This document shows positions 17,637-25,714 of a DNA stretch of 64,000 nucleotides, one piece after another. The position numbers and the translations under genes are program-made. Every line of letters starts with the position of its first letter. Positions within the stretch are counted from its first letter, which is position 1. Under the pieces are notes generated by a model that saw only the letters and a program-made list of their open reading frames with translations, did not search any database and was not told the origin of the DNA. This stretch comes from Bacillus mobilis. GTDB lineage: Bacteria > Bacillota > Bacilli > Bacillales > Bacillaceae_G. The stretch is from contig NZ_MACF01000071.1 of the NCBI RefSeq assembly GCF_001884045.1, forward strand, positions 124,001 through 188,000, written 5' to 3'.

Positions 17637-17651
17637 TGATAATCTTTATCA
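17637..17651. promoter_or_regulatory. Fur box upstream of the FbpA-like gene
   Basis: TGATAATCTTTATCA matches the 7-1-7 Fur consensus TGATAATNATTATCA with a single mismatch. It lies just upstream of the FbpA-like start. Confidence 0.85.
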
Positions 17652-17795
17652 ATTACCACTTTTGATTATAAAAGATGACTCTTTATAAGTAAAGTAATTT
17701 CATGAAATATTTACCTTACAAAGTATTTGTGGCCACATTATATATATGTATGCCGTGCGAAAAATGTTATGACACATTTTCTTATCCTTTTTCTT

Positions 17796-18695
17796 TCATA
17801 CTTTGCAAGTTGTCTCACCATGATTAAACTCACCATCTATTTCTACTTGAATGGTGACATGTTCTACATGAAATTTTTCCTTTAATACATTCGTAGCCTC
17901 TTTTAATACACTTTGCGTTTCATTATCTTTAATAATCAAATGGCAAGTTAATACTTGAAAATCAGATGTGACAGACCATATATGCAAATCATGAACTTCT
18001 TTTACAACCGTAATATTTAATAATGTACTTTTTACCTCTTCAACATTTATGTACTGTGGTGCACCTTCCATTAATATATGGACCGTATCACGTGTTACAC
18101 GCCATCCACTAATAATGACTAAAATAGACACAAGAATACTAGCAATCGCATCTGCAGCAGTCCATCCGAAAAATTTAATACATAGCGCTGCAATAATCGC
18201 TCCGACTGATCCTAATAGATCGCCTAATACGTGTAAGAAAGCACTTCTTAAATTCAAATTGCCCTTCACATCTCCGCCTCTCATTAATATCCAAGCTGAT
18301 AAAATATTAATAAATAGACCAAGTACGGCAATAATGAGCATCCCATTACTAGCAATCTCAACCGGTTCTTTAAAACGGCGTATTGCTTCAATAAAAATGT
18401 ATACTGAAATGACAATAAGAACGACACCGTTACATAATGCTGCTAACATTTCGACTCGCTTGTACCCATATGTTTTCGCAGCTGTTGCTGTTTTTTCTCC
18501 AAGCTTAAACGCAAGTAAACTTAAAGCTAAAGATACCGCATCACTTAACATATGCCCCGCGTCAGATAGTAGTGCTAAACTATTTGTTACAAATCCTCCA
18601 ATTACTTCAGCAATCATAAAACTTGTTGTTAGTACGAAAGCAATCAGTAACGCCTTTTTATTGTTAGAATGACCGTGATCATGTGAATGTCCCAT
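17796..18695 (-). CDS. czcD: Cation diffusion facilitator (CzcD-type Zn2+/metal exporter)
   Basis: This 299-aa CDF transporter exports divalent metals, usually Zn2+, Cd2+ or Co2+, in exchange for H+ or K+. The N-terminus MGHSHDHGHSNN is a histidine-rich metal-binding tail. Six helices span residues about 14-200; the transport-site motifs are LLSDAGHMLSDA (helix 2, about 38-49) and FLHVLGDLLGSVG (helix 5, about 152-164), both with the HxxxD arrangement. The cytosolic C-terminal domain (about 210-285) has DLHIWSVTSDFQVLTCHLI. AAAGGAG precedes the ATG. No metal regulator is adjacent; the downstream Fur box belongs to another gene. Confidence 0.92.
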   Translation of the reverse strand: MGHSHDHGHSNNKKALLIAFVLTTSFMIAEVIGGFVTNSLALLSDAGHMLSDAVSLALSLLAFKLGEKTATAAKTYGYKRVEMLAALCNGVVLIVISVYIFIEAIRRFKEPVEIASNGMLIIAVLGLFINILSAWILMRGGDVKGNLNLRSAFLHVLGDLLGSVGAIIAALCIKFFGWTAADAIASILVSILVIISGWRVTRDTVHILMEGAPQYINVEEVKSTLLNITVVKEVHDLHIWSVTSDFQVLTCHLIIKDNETQSVLKEATNVLKEKFHVEHVTIQVEIDGEFNHGETTCKV

Positions 18696-18751
18696 ACGAA
18701 TGCTCCTTTAAGTGCAATATCTGTATGTTAGTATGAAACAAACTCCCCATC

Positions 18752-18832
18752 TTTATCCCGAATTAACGCCCGATTGGTGAAGGCTCATAATCAGTAACGG
18801 TGCCCCACACACTGATTAAAATTCCGCTTTAT
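18752..18832 (+). repeat. bcr1-type repeat, internally deleted copy (81 bp)
   Basis: This shares TTTATCCCG-ATTAACG at the left and GCCCGATTGGTGAAGGCT-ATAATCAGT...ACTGATTAAA...CTTTAT at the right with the two full copies at 21960 and 27082, but lacks their central region (about 70 bp, the long inverted repeat around the GGGCAGTAA/TAACTGCCC arms). It is still bounded by TTTAT on both sides. Confidence 0.8.
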
Positions 18833-18960
18833 CCCGCTTCCTCTGTATACACACTTCGCTCTTTTTCAAACAAGTCCTTTTTCTCAAATAAAAACAAGAC
18901 TACTTCTTTTTTATTTTCATATTGTTTACTAAAGAAAGAATTTTTAAGGAGGAGACGAAA

Positions 18961-20034
18961 TTGAAAAGACTGTTTCTCTGTATGGAGCGTGAACTTATTG
19001 TTGTAAAAGAACGATATGGTAACTATGAAGCATCCTATCACTTACAAAATATGCAACCTACCTGTATTGCAGTTGATCCATTCCAACAAAATCGTGTATA
19101 TTGCGGAACATTTGGACGAGGTTTATGGTTAAGCGACGATGGCGGGGATTCGTGGAGACCGATTGGAGATTCCTATCGTTACTTTGATTTCCCTAAAGAG
19201 GATGGTATTCTGCACTCCTCTATCACTTCCATAACGATAAGCTCAAATGAACAAGTTAATGGATATGGCGTCGTTTATGTCGGCACAGAACCGAGCGCTT
19301 TATTCCGTTCAGAAAATGGCGGTGAAACGTGGACTGAACTTAAAAATATGAAATCATTATTATCTTCTTATACGTGGGCTTTTCCGCCTAGACCTTTCAC
19401 CCATCACGTTCGCTGGATTACAGTAGATCCAAACACTCCAAATACAATCCATGTTTCAATTGAAGCAGGTGCTGTTATTCAAAGTAATGATAGAGGGCAT
19501 ACATGGATTGATAAAAAATTTGGTGCTCCTATCGATGCTCATCAATTGCTTATGCATCCTGACGCTCCAAATCGCCTTTATGCATCATGCGGTGACGGAT
19601 TTATGGGCGGACCTGATCGCGCATACCTCGAAAGTTATAACAGTGGAAACAGCTGGATCTCATGCAGTGAAGGACTTGAACATCATTATTTATACAGCAT
19701 GGCTATCGATCCGGCCGATTGCGATACAATTCTCGTTTCTGCCGCACCAAGTGCTGACCTCGCTCATCACCGTATTCCTTATGAATCTTATATTTATCGT
19801 AAAACGAAAGATACTCCTTTCCAGCAAGTACAACAAGGTCTACCATCAGCAATTGGTACAGTCATTTCGATGTTTGCGACAAATCCTGCAGAACCACATA
19901 CATTTTACACTTTAAATAACAACGGCCTGTTTCAATCCAATGATAGCGGCGAATCGTGGGAACAACTAAACATTCCGTGGAAAGATGAGTATAAAACGCA
20001 GCATCCTCATGCGTTACTCGTAACTAGTTCTTAA
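18961..20034 (+). CDS. Asp-box (BNR-like) repeat protein, beta-propeller
   Basis: This 357-aa protein contains five Asp-box motifs of the S-x-D-x-G-x-S/T-W type: SDDGGDSW, SENGGETW, SNDRGHTW, SYNSGNSW and SNDSGESW, at about residues 57, 122, 180, 232 and 323. Such motifs lie on the turns of sialidase/Vps10/YCF48-type beta-propellers. No signal peptide is seen, so it is probably cytosolic. Catalytic residues of a sialidase are not evident, so it is best called a propeller protein. TTG at 18961 was chosen because AAGGAGGAG lies just upstream; ATG at 18982 is an alternative. Upstream lies the truncated bcr1 copy, and downstream a strong terminator. Confidence 0.78.
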   Translation: MKRLFLCMERELIVVKERYGNYEASYHLQNMQPTCIAVDPFQQNRVYCGTFGRGLWLSDDGGDSWRPIGDSYRYFDFPKEDGILHSSITSITISSNEQVNGYGVVYVGTEPSALFRSENGGETWTELKNMKSLLSSYTWAFPPRPFTHHVRWITVDPNTPNTIHVSIEAGAVIQSNDRGHTWIDKKFGAPIDAHQLLMHPDAPNRLYASCGDGFMGGPDRAYLESYNSGNSWISCSEGLEHHYLYSMAIDPADCDTILVSAAPSADLAHHRIPYESYIYRKTKDTPFQQVQQGLPSAIGTVISMFATNPAEPHTFYTLNNNGLFQSNDSGESWEQLNIPWKDEYKTQHPHALLVTSS

Positions 20035-20039
20035 CGAAA

Positions 20040-20070
20040 AGAGACTGCCTAATGGTTTTAGGCAGTCTCT
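20040..20070. terminator. Bidirectional terminator
   Basis: A 13-bp stem AGAGACTGCCTAA / TTAGGCAGTCTCT (one register pair loose) with loop TGGTT lies between the convergent Asp-box gene and the anti-sigma gene. Confidence 0.88.
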
Positions 20071-20071
20071 C

Positions 20072-21178
20072 TTATTTTTTCAAATCAATAACAATATCAT
20101 CTAATATTATATCTTTCTTTTTCGCTTCTTTATTTGGTACTTCAATTTTCTTCTCAATTCCATTTATAAATTCCACTCCACCAAAGTTTTCTGGTGTATG
20201 CACTCGTAAGTTCACATGCGGTGTAACGATAAGCTTTGTTGCATTTTCGTTCAACTTTTGGAATGTAGTACTCCAACTACTTTTATGTGGCTCCGCTACT
20301 GTACTGCTTCCACCATTTCCTTCACCCGCATATTTATTTCCTAAATCATCTTTTATTTCTAATTCCACATCAGCACTATCCCATATACTTCGTAATGCCT
20401 TAGATTCTTCTTGATTATAAAAAACGATAAAGGACATCGAGGTTACTTCCATTTTGTCTATATTTACTTTTATTAATTCATTTTCAGTACTTCCTTTAAG
20501 TTTCATTTCTTTACTTTCCATAGCATTTAAAGACAACGCAAAATTCCAATCCCCTTTTATTGATTGCTTTCCATCTATTGTTTCTATTTTGTCTATCTCC
20601 CACTTGATATTTGCAACATTCATTTTTTTACCATCAACATCACTTGCTGTACTCATACCCACATACTTTTTATCCCCTATTTTTGTAATTTTAGAGCTAC
20701 CAGTCATACCATTAAAACCTACAACCTGTAAGGATTCAAGGATGTTTGGATTTTCTCCTAAATCTTTATCACTTTCAATAGAATACGTTACTGTTACAGT
20801 TCTTCCGTTAAATACAGCATCATTGAGTGTAACTTTAACCCCATTACTCTCTTTCGTCATATTCAATTCAGTCGAAAACTCTTTATAATTTTCATGTACC
20901 CCTGTTCTACCATTATCTAAAAATCGGAATATATCACCTACAATTGGCAATCCCCCGGCATACGTAGGAAATCCAATGCCCAGTGTTGCAACTGATAATC
21001 CTACTAAAATAGATGCAGCAGCGACACCTTTTTTCCAACTTTTCATCTTTTTCTTCGTACGTAGCGATTGTTTTACACTCCGTTTTACTTTTTCTTTTTC
21101 AATTTCAGAAGCCTCAATTTCCTCAAGTTCTTTTTCATCTATATCAATATCATTTAATAGTTCATAAATGTCTTTCAT
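20072..21178 (-). CDS. DUF4179 membrane protein, probable anti-sigma factor
   Basis: This 368-aa protein has a 47-residue charged cytosolic N-terminus (MKDIYELLNDIDIDEKELEE and on), one membrane helix (GVAAASILVGLSVATLGIGF, about 50-69) and a large extracellular domain beginning with the DUF4179 region (about 70-160, FPTYAGGLPIVGDIFRFL). The layout is that of an ECF anti-sigma factor: the cytosolic part would bind sigma, the outside part sense a signal. Its ATG overlaps the last 4 bases of the sigma gene, so they are co-translated. The extracellular domain has no recognised enzyme fold, and the signal is not known. Confidence 0.85.
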   Translation of the reverse strand: MKDIYELLNDIDIDEKELEEIEASEIEKEKVKRSVKQSLRTKKKMKSWKKGVAAASILVGLSVATLGIGFPTYAGGLPIVGDIFRFLDNGRTGVHENYKEFSTELNMTKESNGVKVTLNDAVFNGRTVTVTYSIESDKDLGENPNILESLQVVGFNGMTGSSKITKIGDKKYVGMSTASDVDGKKMNVANIKWEIDKIETIDGKQSIKGDWNFALSLNAMESKEMKLKGSTENELIKVNIDKMEVTSMSFIVFYNQEESKALRSIWDSADVELEIKDDLGNKYAGEGNGGSSTVAEPHKSSWSTTFQKLNENATKLIVTPHVNLRVHTPENFGGVEFINGIEKKIEVPNKEAKKKDIILDDIVIDLKK

Positions 21179-21741
21179 ATTGCACTACCTCCAAAACTAA
21201 TATTCGTAGCATTTTGTTGTAGTTTCTTTTTCCCACGGTACACACGATTATCGATCGCTGCCCGAGTTAACCCTAACTTGTCTCCTATTTCTTCTGTCTT
21301 CATACCGAGAAGATATTTCATAATGAACACCTTTTGATCTAACGGTTCTAATTGATTAATAAGCTTCAATAACTCTTCCCTATCTTCCATAACGATTAAT
21401 TCATCTTCAGCTGACTTTTCCGTACTAATATGAAACTCATCTGAAATAATTTCTACTTTTCTAGTCGCTTTCCGGTAATAATCAATCGCTTTAAATTTCG
21501 CAATTGCCGCAATCCATTTTTTAAAGTCACTTGGCTCTCCATGAAATTTATTTGCGTTATTCCAAATGGAAAGAAATATATCGTTTACACATTCCTCAAT
21601 GAGTCCGTCATTTTGAACTGGAAGAAGAACTTTGTGCGTGATTCCTTTTATGAGTGGTAAGTATGTATCAACAACGAATTCCAGCGCATCTTCTTTTTGC
21701 CGTTGTAATCTTTTTATAAAATTTTTCTCATTTGATTTCAT
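21175..21741 (-). CDS. ECF-type RNA polymerase sigma factor
   Basis: This 188-aa sigma-70 family factor of the ECF class has region 2 at about 20-95 (core binding and -10 recognition: ECVNDIFLSIWNNANKFHGE, then FKKWIAAIAKFKAIDYYRK) and region 4 at about 125-175 (LEPLDQKVFIMKYLLGMKTE, then EIGDKLGLTRAAIDNRVYRG, the -35 helix-turn-helix). It is followed with a 4-bp overlap by the DUF4179 anti-sigma gene. AAGGGGAATCGCTAC precedes the ATG. A 16-bp palindrome lies about 25 bp upstream in the leader. The regulon is unknown but commonly includes its own operon. Confidence 0.92.
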   Translation of the reverse strand: MKSNEKNFIKRLQRQKEDALEFVVDTYLPLIKGITHKVLLPVQNDGLIEECVNDIFLSIWNNANKFHGEPSDFKKWIAAIAKFKAIDYYRKATRKVEIISDEFHISTEKSAEDELIVMEDREELLKLINQLEPLDQKVFIMKYLLGMKTEEIGDKLGLTRAAIDNRVYRGKKKLQQNATNISFGGSAI

Positions 21742-21763
21742 GTAGCGATTCCCCTTATTTTTT

Positions 21764-21779
21764 TGTAAAAGCTTTTACA
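21764..21779. promoter_or_regulatory. Palindrome upstream of the ECF sigma gene
   Basis: TGTAAAAGCTTTTACA is a perfect 16-bp palindrome 22 bp upstream of the sigma ATG. It could be an operator or part of the promoter; it is too short and lacks the T run of a normal terminator. Confidence 0.45.
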
Positions 21780-21959
21780 CCCTATATAACGTCTTACAAA
21801 AAAATTTCTCTCATCTTTTTTTATTTTTTGTATGTTATGGAATACTTTCCCTAAGCCATTGTCTCACATAACTATGTATTACAAGAAAATTTTCTCAAGT
21901 CTGCCTTTTAATTCATGTAGTACACTATTTATATAGTCACTCTTTAACTTAGTGTACAT

Positions 21960-22108
21960 TTTACCCCGCATTAACGGGCAGTAAATCCCACCTCAAAATT
22001 GTGCGAATACGAGGATGTTAGGTGGGAGATAACTGCCCGTAAAAGCCCGATTGGTTCAACTAATAATCAGTGGGGGCTGGCCCCCCACTGATTAAAGTTT
22101 CACTTTAT
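21960..22108 (+). repeat. bcr1-type repeat, full copy (149 bp)
   Basis: This repeat starts TTTACCCCGCATTAACGGGC and ends AAAGTTTCACTTTAT, closely matching the copy at 27082-27238. It can fold into two hairpins: a long one pairing ACGGGCAGTAA with TAACTGCCCGT plus CCCACCT with AGGTGGG, and a 3' one pairing AATCAGTGGGGG with CCCCCACTGATT. Size, TTTAY ends and structure are those described for bcr1 of the B. cereus group. It lies 47 bp before asnB. Confidence 0.88.
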
Positions 22109-22155
22109 TTCATTAATCTACTTTTCAACATTTTAAATTAGGAGATGAGATGTGT

Positions 22156-23979
22156 ATGTGTGGAATTACAGGTTGGGTAGATTGGAAGGAAGATCTTTCA
22201 AATCAACATGTTATTTTAGAAAAGATGGCAAATAGTATTCAGCATCGTGGTCCTGATGCTGAAGGATTTTGGTTTTCACCTCGTGCGGCCTTTGCACACC
22301 GGCGTTTAATTGTTATTGATCCAGAAGGTGGGACACAGCCGAAGACATTTCGTTCTGGTGATTATACGTATGCTCTTACTTATAATGGAGAAATTTATAA
22401 TTTCCGTGAACTGAGAGAACAACTTCGAAAATGTGGTCATGCATTTGAAACGCATTCAGATACAGAAGTGTTACTACATGCTTATTTAGAATGGAAAGAA
22501 GATTGCGTACAACATTTAAACGGAATTTTCGCTTTCGCCTTATGGGATGATCAGAAGCAACAATTATTTTTAGCACGTGACCACTTAGGCGTAAAGCCAC
22601 TTTTTTATACAGAAAGAAATGACAGCATTATTTTCGGATCTGAAATAAAAGCGCTATTGGCTCATCCATCTGTTCCTGCTGAAATTGATTCGGATGGCAT
22701 AAACGAAATATTTGGATTAGGCTTATTTCGAACTCCAGGATGTGGCGTCTTTAAACATATTCAAGAAGTGCGTGCTGGACATTCTATAACGTTTACACGT
22801 GATAAAAAAGTAGTTAAGAAGTATTGGAATTTAGAAAGTAAGGTTCATACAGACTGTACTGAAGATACATCATCACATATTTTATCTATTTTACAAGATA
22901 CAGTAAAAAGACAATTAATTGCCGATGTTCCTCTCGTTTGTATGTTATCAGGAGGATTAGATTCTAGCGGAATTACTGCACTAGCGGGGAAAGAATTTGC
23001 TACTGAAAATAAAACACTTCATACGTATTCCGTTGACTTTGTAAATAGCGCAAAAGATTTCGAGCTGACATTTGCTCGCACTGGTTTAGACGCTCCTTGG
23101 GTAAAACGCGTTTCTGAACATGTAGGGACATCGCATCATGACATTATTGTGAATGCTGAAGAATTAGCAAATCACTTATTCGTTCCCCTTCGTGCAAAAG
23201 ATTTACCGAGTGCCGGTGAAATGGAAACTTCACTATATTTACTATTTTGCGAAATGAAAAAAGATGCAACTGTAGCTTTATCTGGAGAATCTGCTGATGA
23301 AGTATTCGGCGGGTATCCTTGGTTTCACCAAGAAGAATTACTATATGTAGATAAGTTTCCCTGGCTAACAAATTGGAAGAATACTTCTCCTCTTCTACTA
23401 AATGACGTAAATAACCAATGCAACCTAGAAAACTATATTGATGCACGATTCCAAGAAGCGATACTTGAAGTACCTACTCTTGAAGGCGAAAGTAAAAAAT
23501 CCGCAAAACAACGTCAAATGTTTTATTTATTTTTAACGAGATTTCTCCCTTTCTTACTTGACCGTAAAGACCGTATGAGCATGGCTGTAGGGTTTGAAGT
23601 TCGTGTACCGTTTTGCGATTATCGATTAGTTGAATATTTATGGAACGTTCCTTTCAACATAAAAAGCATTGATAATATTGAAAAAGGCATTTTACGTAGA
23701 GCACTGCAACCTGCTTTACCTGACGATGTACGTAATAGAAGAAAAAGTGCTTATCCAACTTCACAAGATCCACATTATCTGCAAACAATCCGTCATTTAT
23801 CACTCGACATGTGCAGTAATAAAAACAATCCTATTTTCTCACTTATTAATCATTCTACATTACTTGCCATTGCCGATGAAAGCAATAAAGAAATTAACAA
23901 TTTTGAAGCAAGAAGTGCTATGGAATACATGCTTCAAGTAAATGAATGGTTAAAAACGTATCACATCCATATCGCTTAA
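22156..23979 (+). CDS. asnB: Asparagine synthase (glutamine-hydrolysing)
   Basis: This 607-aa enzyme makes asparagine from aspartate, ATP and glutamine. The start at 22156 gives Met-Cys-Gly-Ile, so that after Met removal Cys1 is the glutaminase nucleophile; ATG at 22150 would add MC and is less likely. The class II glutaminase domain covers about 1-210 (QHRGPDAEGFW, SDTEVLLH), and the synthetase domain follows with the ATP-pyrophosphatase loop SGGLDSSG (about 263-270) and SGESADEVFGGYPWF. It resembles AsnO/YisO, the sporulation-linked paralog of B. subtilis, but the paralog cannot be settled here. A bcr1 copy forms its leader, and a strong terminator follows. Confidence 0.93.
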   Translation: MCGITGWVDWKEDLSNQHVILEKMANSIQHRGPDAEGFWFSPRAAFAHRRLIVIDPEGGTQPKTFRSGDYTYALTYNGEIYNFRELREQLRKCGHAFETHSDTEVLLHAYLEWKEDCVQHLNGIFAFALWDDQKQQLFLARDHLGVKPLFYTERNDSIIFGSEIKALLAHPSVPAEIDSDGINEIFGLGLFRTPGCGVFKHIQEVRAGHSITFTRDKKVVKKYWNLESKVHTDCTEDTSSHILSILQDTVKRQLIADVPLVCMLSGGLDSSGITALAGKEFATENKTLHTYSVDFVNSAKDFELTFARTGLDAPWVKRVSEHVGTSHHDIIVNAEELANHLFVPLRAKDLPSAGEMETSLYLLFCEMKKDATVALSGESADEVFGGYPWFHQEELLYVDKFPWLTNWKNTSPLLLNDVNNQCNLENYIDARFQEAILEVPTLEGESKKSAKQRQMFYLFLTRFLPFLLDRKDRMSMAVGFEVRVPFCDYRLVEYLWNVPFNIKSIDNIEKGILRRALQPALPDDVRNRRKSAYPTSQDPHYLQTIRHLSLDMCSNKNNPIFSLINHSTLLAIADESNKEINNFEARSAMEYMLQVNEWLKTYHIHIA

Positions 23980-23981
23980 CA

Positions 23982-24019
23982 AAAAGGAGTTCAAGGATAA
24001 AAAACCTTGAACTCCTTTT
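23982..24019. terminator. Bidirectional terminator
   Basis: A perfect 15-bp stem AAAAGGAGTTCAAGG / CCTTGAACTCCTTTT with an 8-nt loop lies between the convergent asnB and PP2C-like genes. Confidence 0.92.
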
Positions 24020-24022
24020 ATA

Positions 24023-24808
24023 TTAATTAGCGCATCGTTTATTTTCAGTATCAATAGACCATCCAATAATAGTGGCACAATCTCTACCTTTCCACTGCAG
24101 TACATTTGTTAATACTGGTTCAATCTGTAAACAACTTCCGTCGTGCAATATTTCTACTAATGATTGATCATCATCAAACCTTTGTTTATCACATTCTAAA
24201 ATACCGTCCGTTGCCATTACAATATGATTCATTCCTTTTTCTAATCCTCTTACACCTGACGTAAAGCAAGGTGTATTTGCCGCAAAAATATTTTTCCTAC
24301 CGATATATTCGTAATTCTTTCGTTTATTTAATCGCCCTTTACCATTCTTCGTTTTCTCAGAATGGAATAAATATGCGAAACAATCACCAACTGATAGCCA
24401 ATATAAAAATTCGCCTTTTCGTAAACAAATTAAGCATGCAAGTTCCTCATCATCTTGATCACATTTTTCAATAAACAATTCATCTGTAAATAACGCTAAT
24501 AAGTACATATGTGTATGATGAAAAGCTAAATGTATCGGGTAGGAAAATAACTCTTTTAGTTTCTCTTTTCTTTCTGAAATTGCTTCTATTATATAATCAA
24601 TATTTTTTGTTTTATGGTGTGTATCAAAAATCATAACAAATTCAAATTGTAATTCAGGATCCCACCAAGCAAGTACCGCATCTCCTCGTTCATATGCATC
24701 ACTTTCTTGATTTCCCCCATATACGCCGACTGAAAGAGGACCACATTTTTCAACATGTATTTCATCTACATACATCTGTTCATGACTCATCCATTTGAAT
24801 GTATTCAC
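24023..24808 (-). CDS. PP2C-like (PPM) serine/threonine phosphatase
   Basis: This 261-aa protein resembles PPM phosphatases. Visible motifs are GGNQESDAYERGDAVLAWW (about 29-47, motif with metal-binding aspartates in the usual Q-D-A pattern), FEFVMIFDTHHK (D-T-H in place of DGHGG), LYWLSVGDCFAYLF (about 137-150), HIVMATDGILECD (about 200-212, the ATDG metal ligand) and GRDCATIIGWSID (about 241-253, final metal-binding aspartate). GTG at 24808 was chosen because GAGAGG lies 9 bases before it; other starts upstream lie on the binding site. Its substrate is unknown. Confidence 0.78.
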   Translation of the reverse strand: MNTFKWMSHEQMYVDEIHVEKCGPLSVGVYGGNQESDAYERGDAVLAWWDPELQFEFVMIFDTHHKTKNIDYIIEAISERKEKLKELFSYPIHLAFHHTHMYLLALFTDELFIEKCDQDDEELACLICLRKGEFLYWLSVGDCFAYLFHSEKTKNGKGRLNKRKNYEYIGRKNIFAANTPCFTSGVRGLEKGMNHIVMATDGILECDKQRFDDDQSLVEILHDGSCLQIEPVLTNVLQWKGRDCATIIGWSIDTENKRCAN

Positions 24809-24975
24809 AGCTATCATCCTCTCTCTTGCTAAATGTATACCTTTACACATAGATTACCTTATATTTCAATAAAAATAAACTTTTTCAACATTTTTTATCC
24901 AAATAAAAGGGTTTTATTTCTATACTAACGAATATATCTTATTATACGATATAAAAAACAGGGGGCTTTATCATT

Positions 24976-25386
24976 ATGAAAGACATCAATCAACATTGGG
25001 AGAGTATTTATTATCACTTACGATATGAATATGAAGACAACCTTTCCCACCAAGCTATTCGTATTTTACAAATCGTTTCTCGTGAGAAAGATATAACAAT
25101 TGGAAAAGTCGCTACTGAGCTTAGTCTCTCTCATAACACAGCATCTGAACACGTAAAGCGCCTTATTCAAAAAGGATTTATTATAAAAGAAAGAAACAAA
25201 CAAGATGAAAGAGTTGTAAACCTTACATTAACGATAGAAGGCATTGAAGTATTAGAAAAGCATACTTTACTAGATAAAGAAAAGATAAAAATATTAGAAT
25301 CTCAGTTATCAAAAGAAGAACAACAATTAATCGAAAAAGCCTTTTCGTTATTAGCGAAGGAGGCAAAATATGCATTTCCTCGTTAA
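24976..25386 (+). CDS. MarR-family transcriptional regulator
   Basis: This 136-aa winged-helix regulator has the MarR arrangement: dimer helices at the N-terminus, the recognition helix TELSLSHNTASEHVKRLIQK (about 48-67), and the wing KERNKQDERVVNLTLT (about 72-87), which contains the conserved D-x-R. GGGGGC precedes the ATG. Its 3' end overlaps the start of a DUF3147 membrane protein gene by 17 bases, so they are co-translated and it probably controls that gene. The inducer is unknown. Confidence 0.9.
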   Translation: MKDINQHWESIYYHLRYEYEDNLSHQAIRILQIVSREKDITIGKVATELSLSHNTASEHVKRLIQKGFIIKERNKQDERVVNLTLTIEGIEVLEKHTLLDKEKIKILESQLSKEEQQLIEKAFSLLAKEAKYAFPR

Positions 25387-25699
25387 AGTAATCGTCTCGG
25401 CACTTATTATCGGCGTTATTACTGAAGTCGCTAAACATTACAGTGCGATAGGCGGCTTTATTGCTGCCCTTCCACTCGTTAGTTTACTAAGTCTATTTTG
25501 GATTTCTTTTGAAGGCGGGAACAAACAAGAATTAAGTCAATTTGCTATAGGCGTATTATATGGATTTCCCGCATCCGCACTACTATTATTTATCGTCTAT
25601 ATTGGTTTAAAAAACTCATTTTCACTTAGTACATCTGTCCTAATGGGTATAGGGGTTTGGTGTATTGTTTTTGCTTGTCAAAAATTATTTCAAGCTTAG
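25370..25699 (+). CDS. DUF3147 family membrane protein
   Basis: This 109-aa protein has four hydrophobic segments (about 4-19, 26-46, 60-82 and 86-105), separated by short loops such as EVAKHYSAIGGFIAALPLVS and FEGGNKQELSQ. This matches the small DUF3147 membrane family of Bacillus, related in topology to small multidrug exporters. It overlaps the MarR gene by 17 bases and starts behind GAAGGAGGCAAAAT. Function is unknown; the regulator pairing suggests an inducible transporter or membrane stress protein. Confidence 0.75.
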   Translation: MHFLVKVIVSALIIGVITEVAKHYSAIGGFIAALPLVSLLSLFWISFEGGNKQELSQFAIGVLYGFPASALLLFIVYIGLKNSFSLSTSVLMGIGVWCIVFACQKLFQA

Positions 25700-25714
25700 T
25701 TAGGAGGTTTTATT

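Noticed and set aside
18049-18672. 207-aa plus-strand reading frame opposite the CDF exporter
   Set aside because: It lies entirely antisense to a well-supported exporter gene, has no ribosome binding site, and its low-complexity composition mirrors membrane codons.
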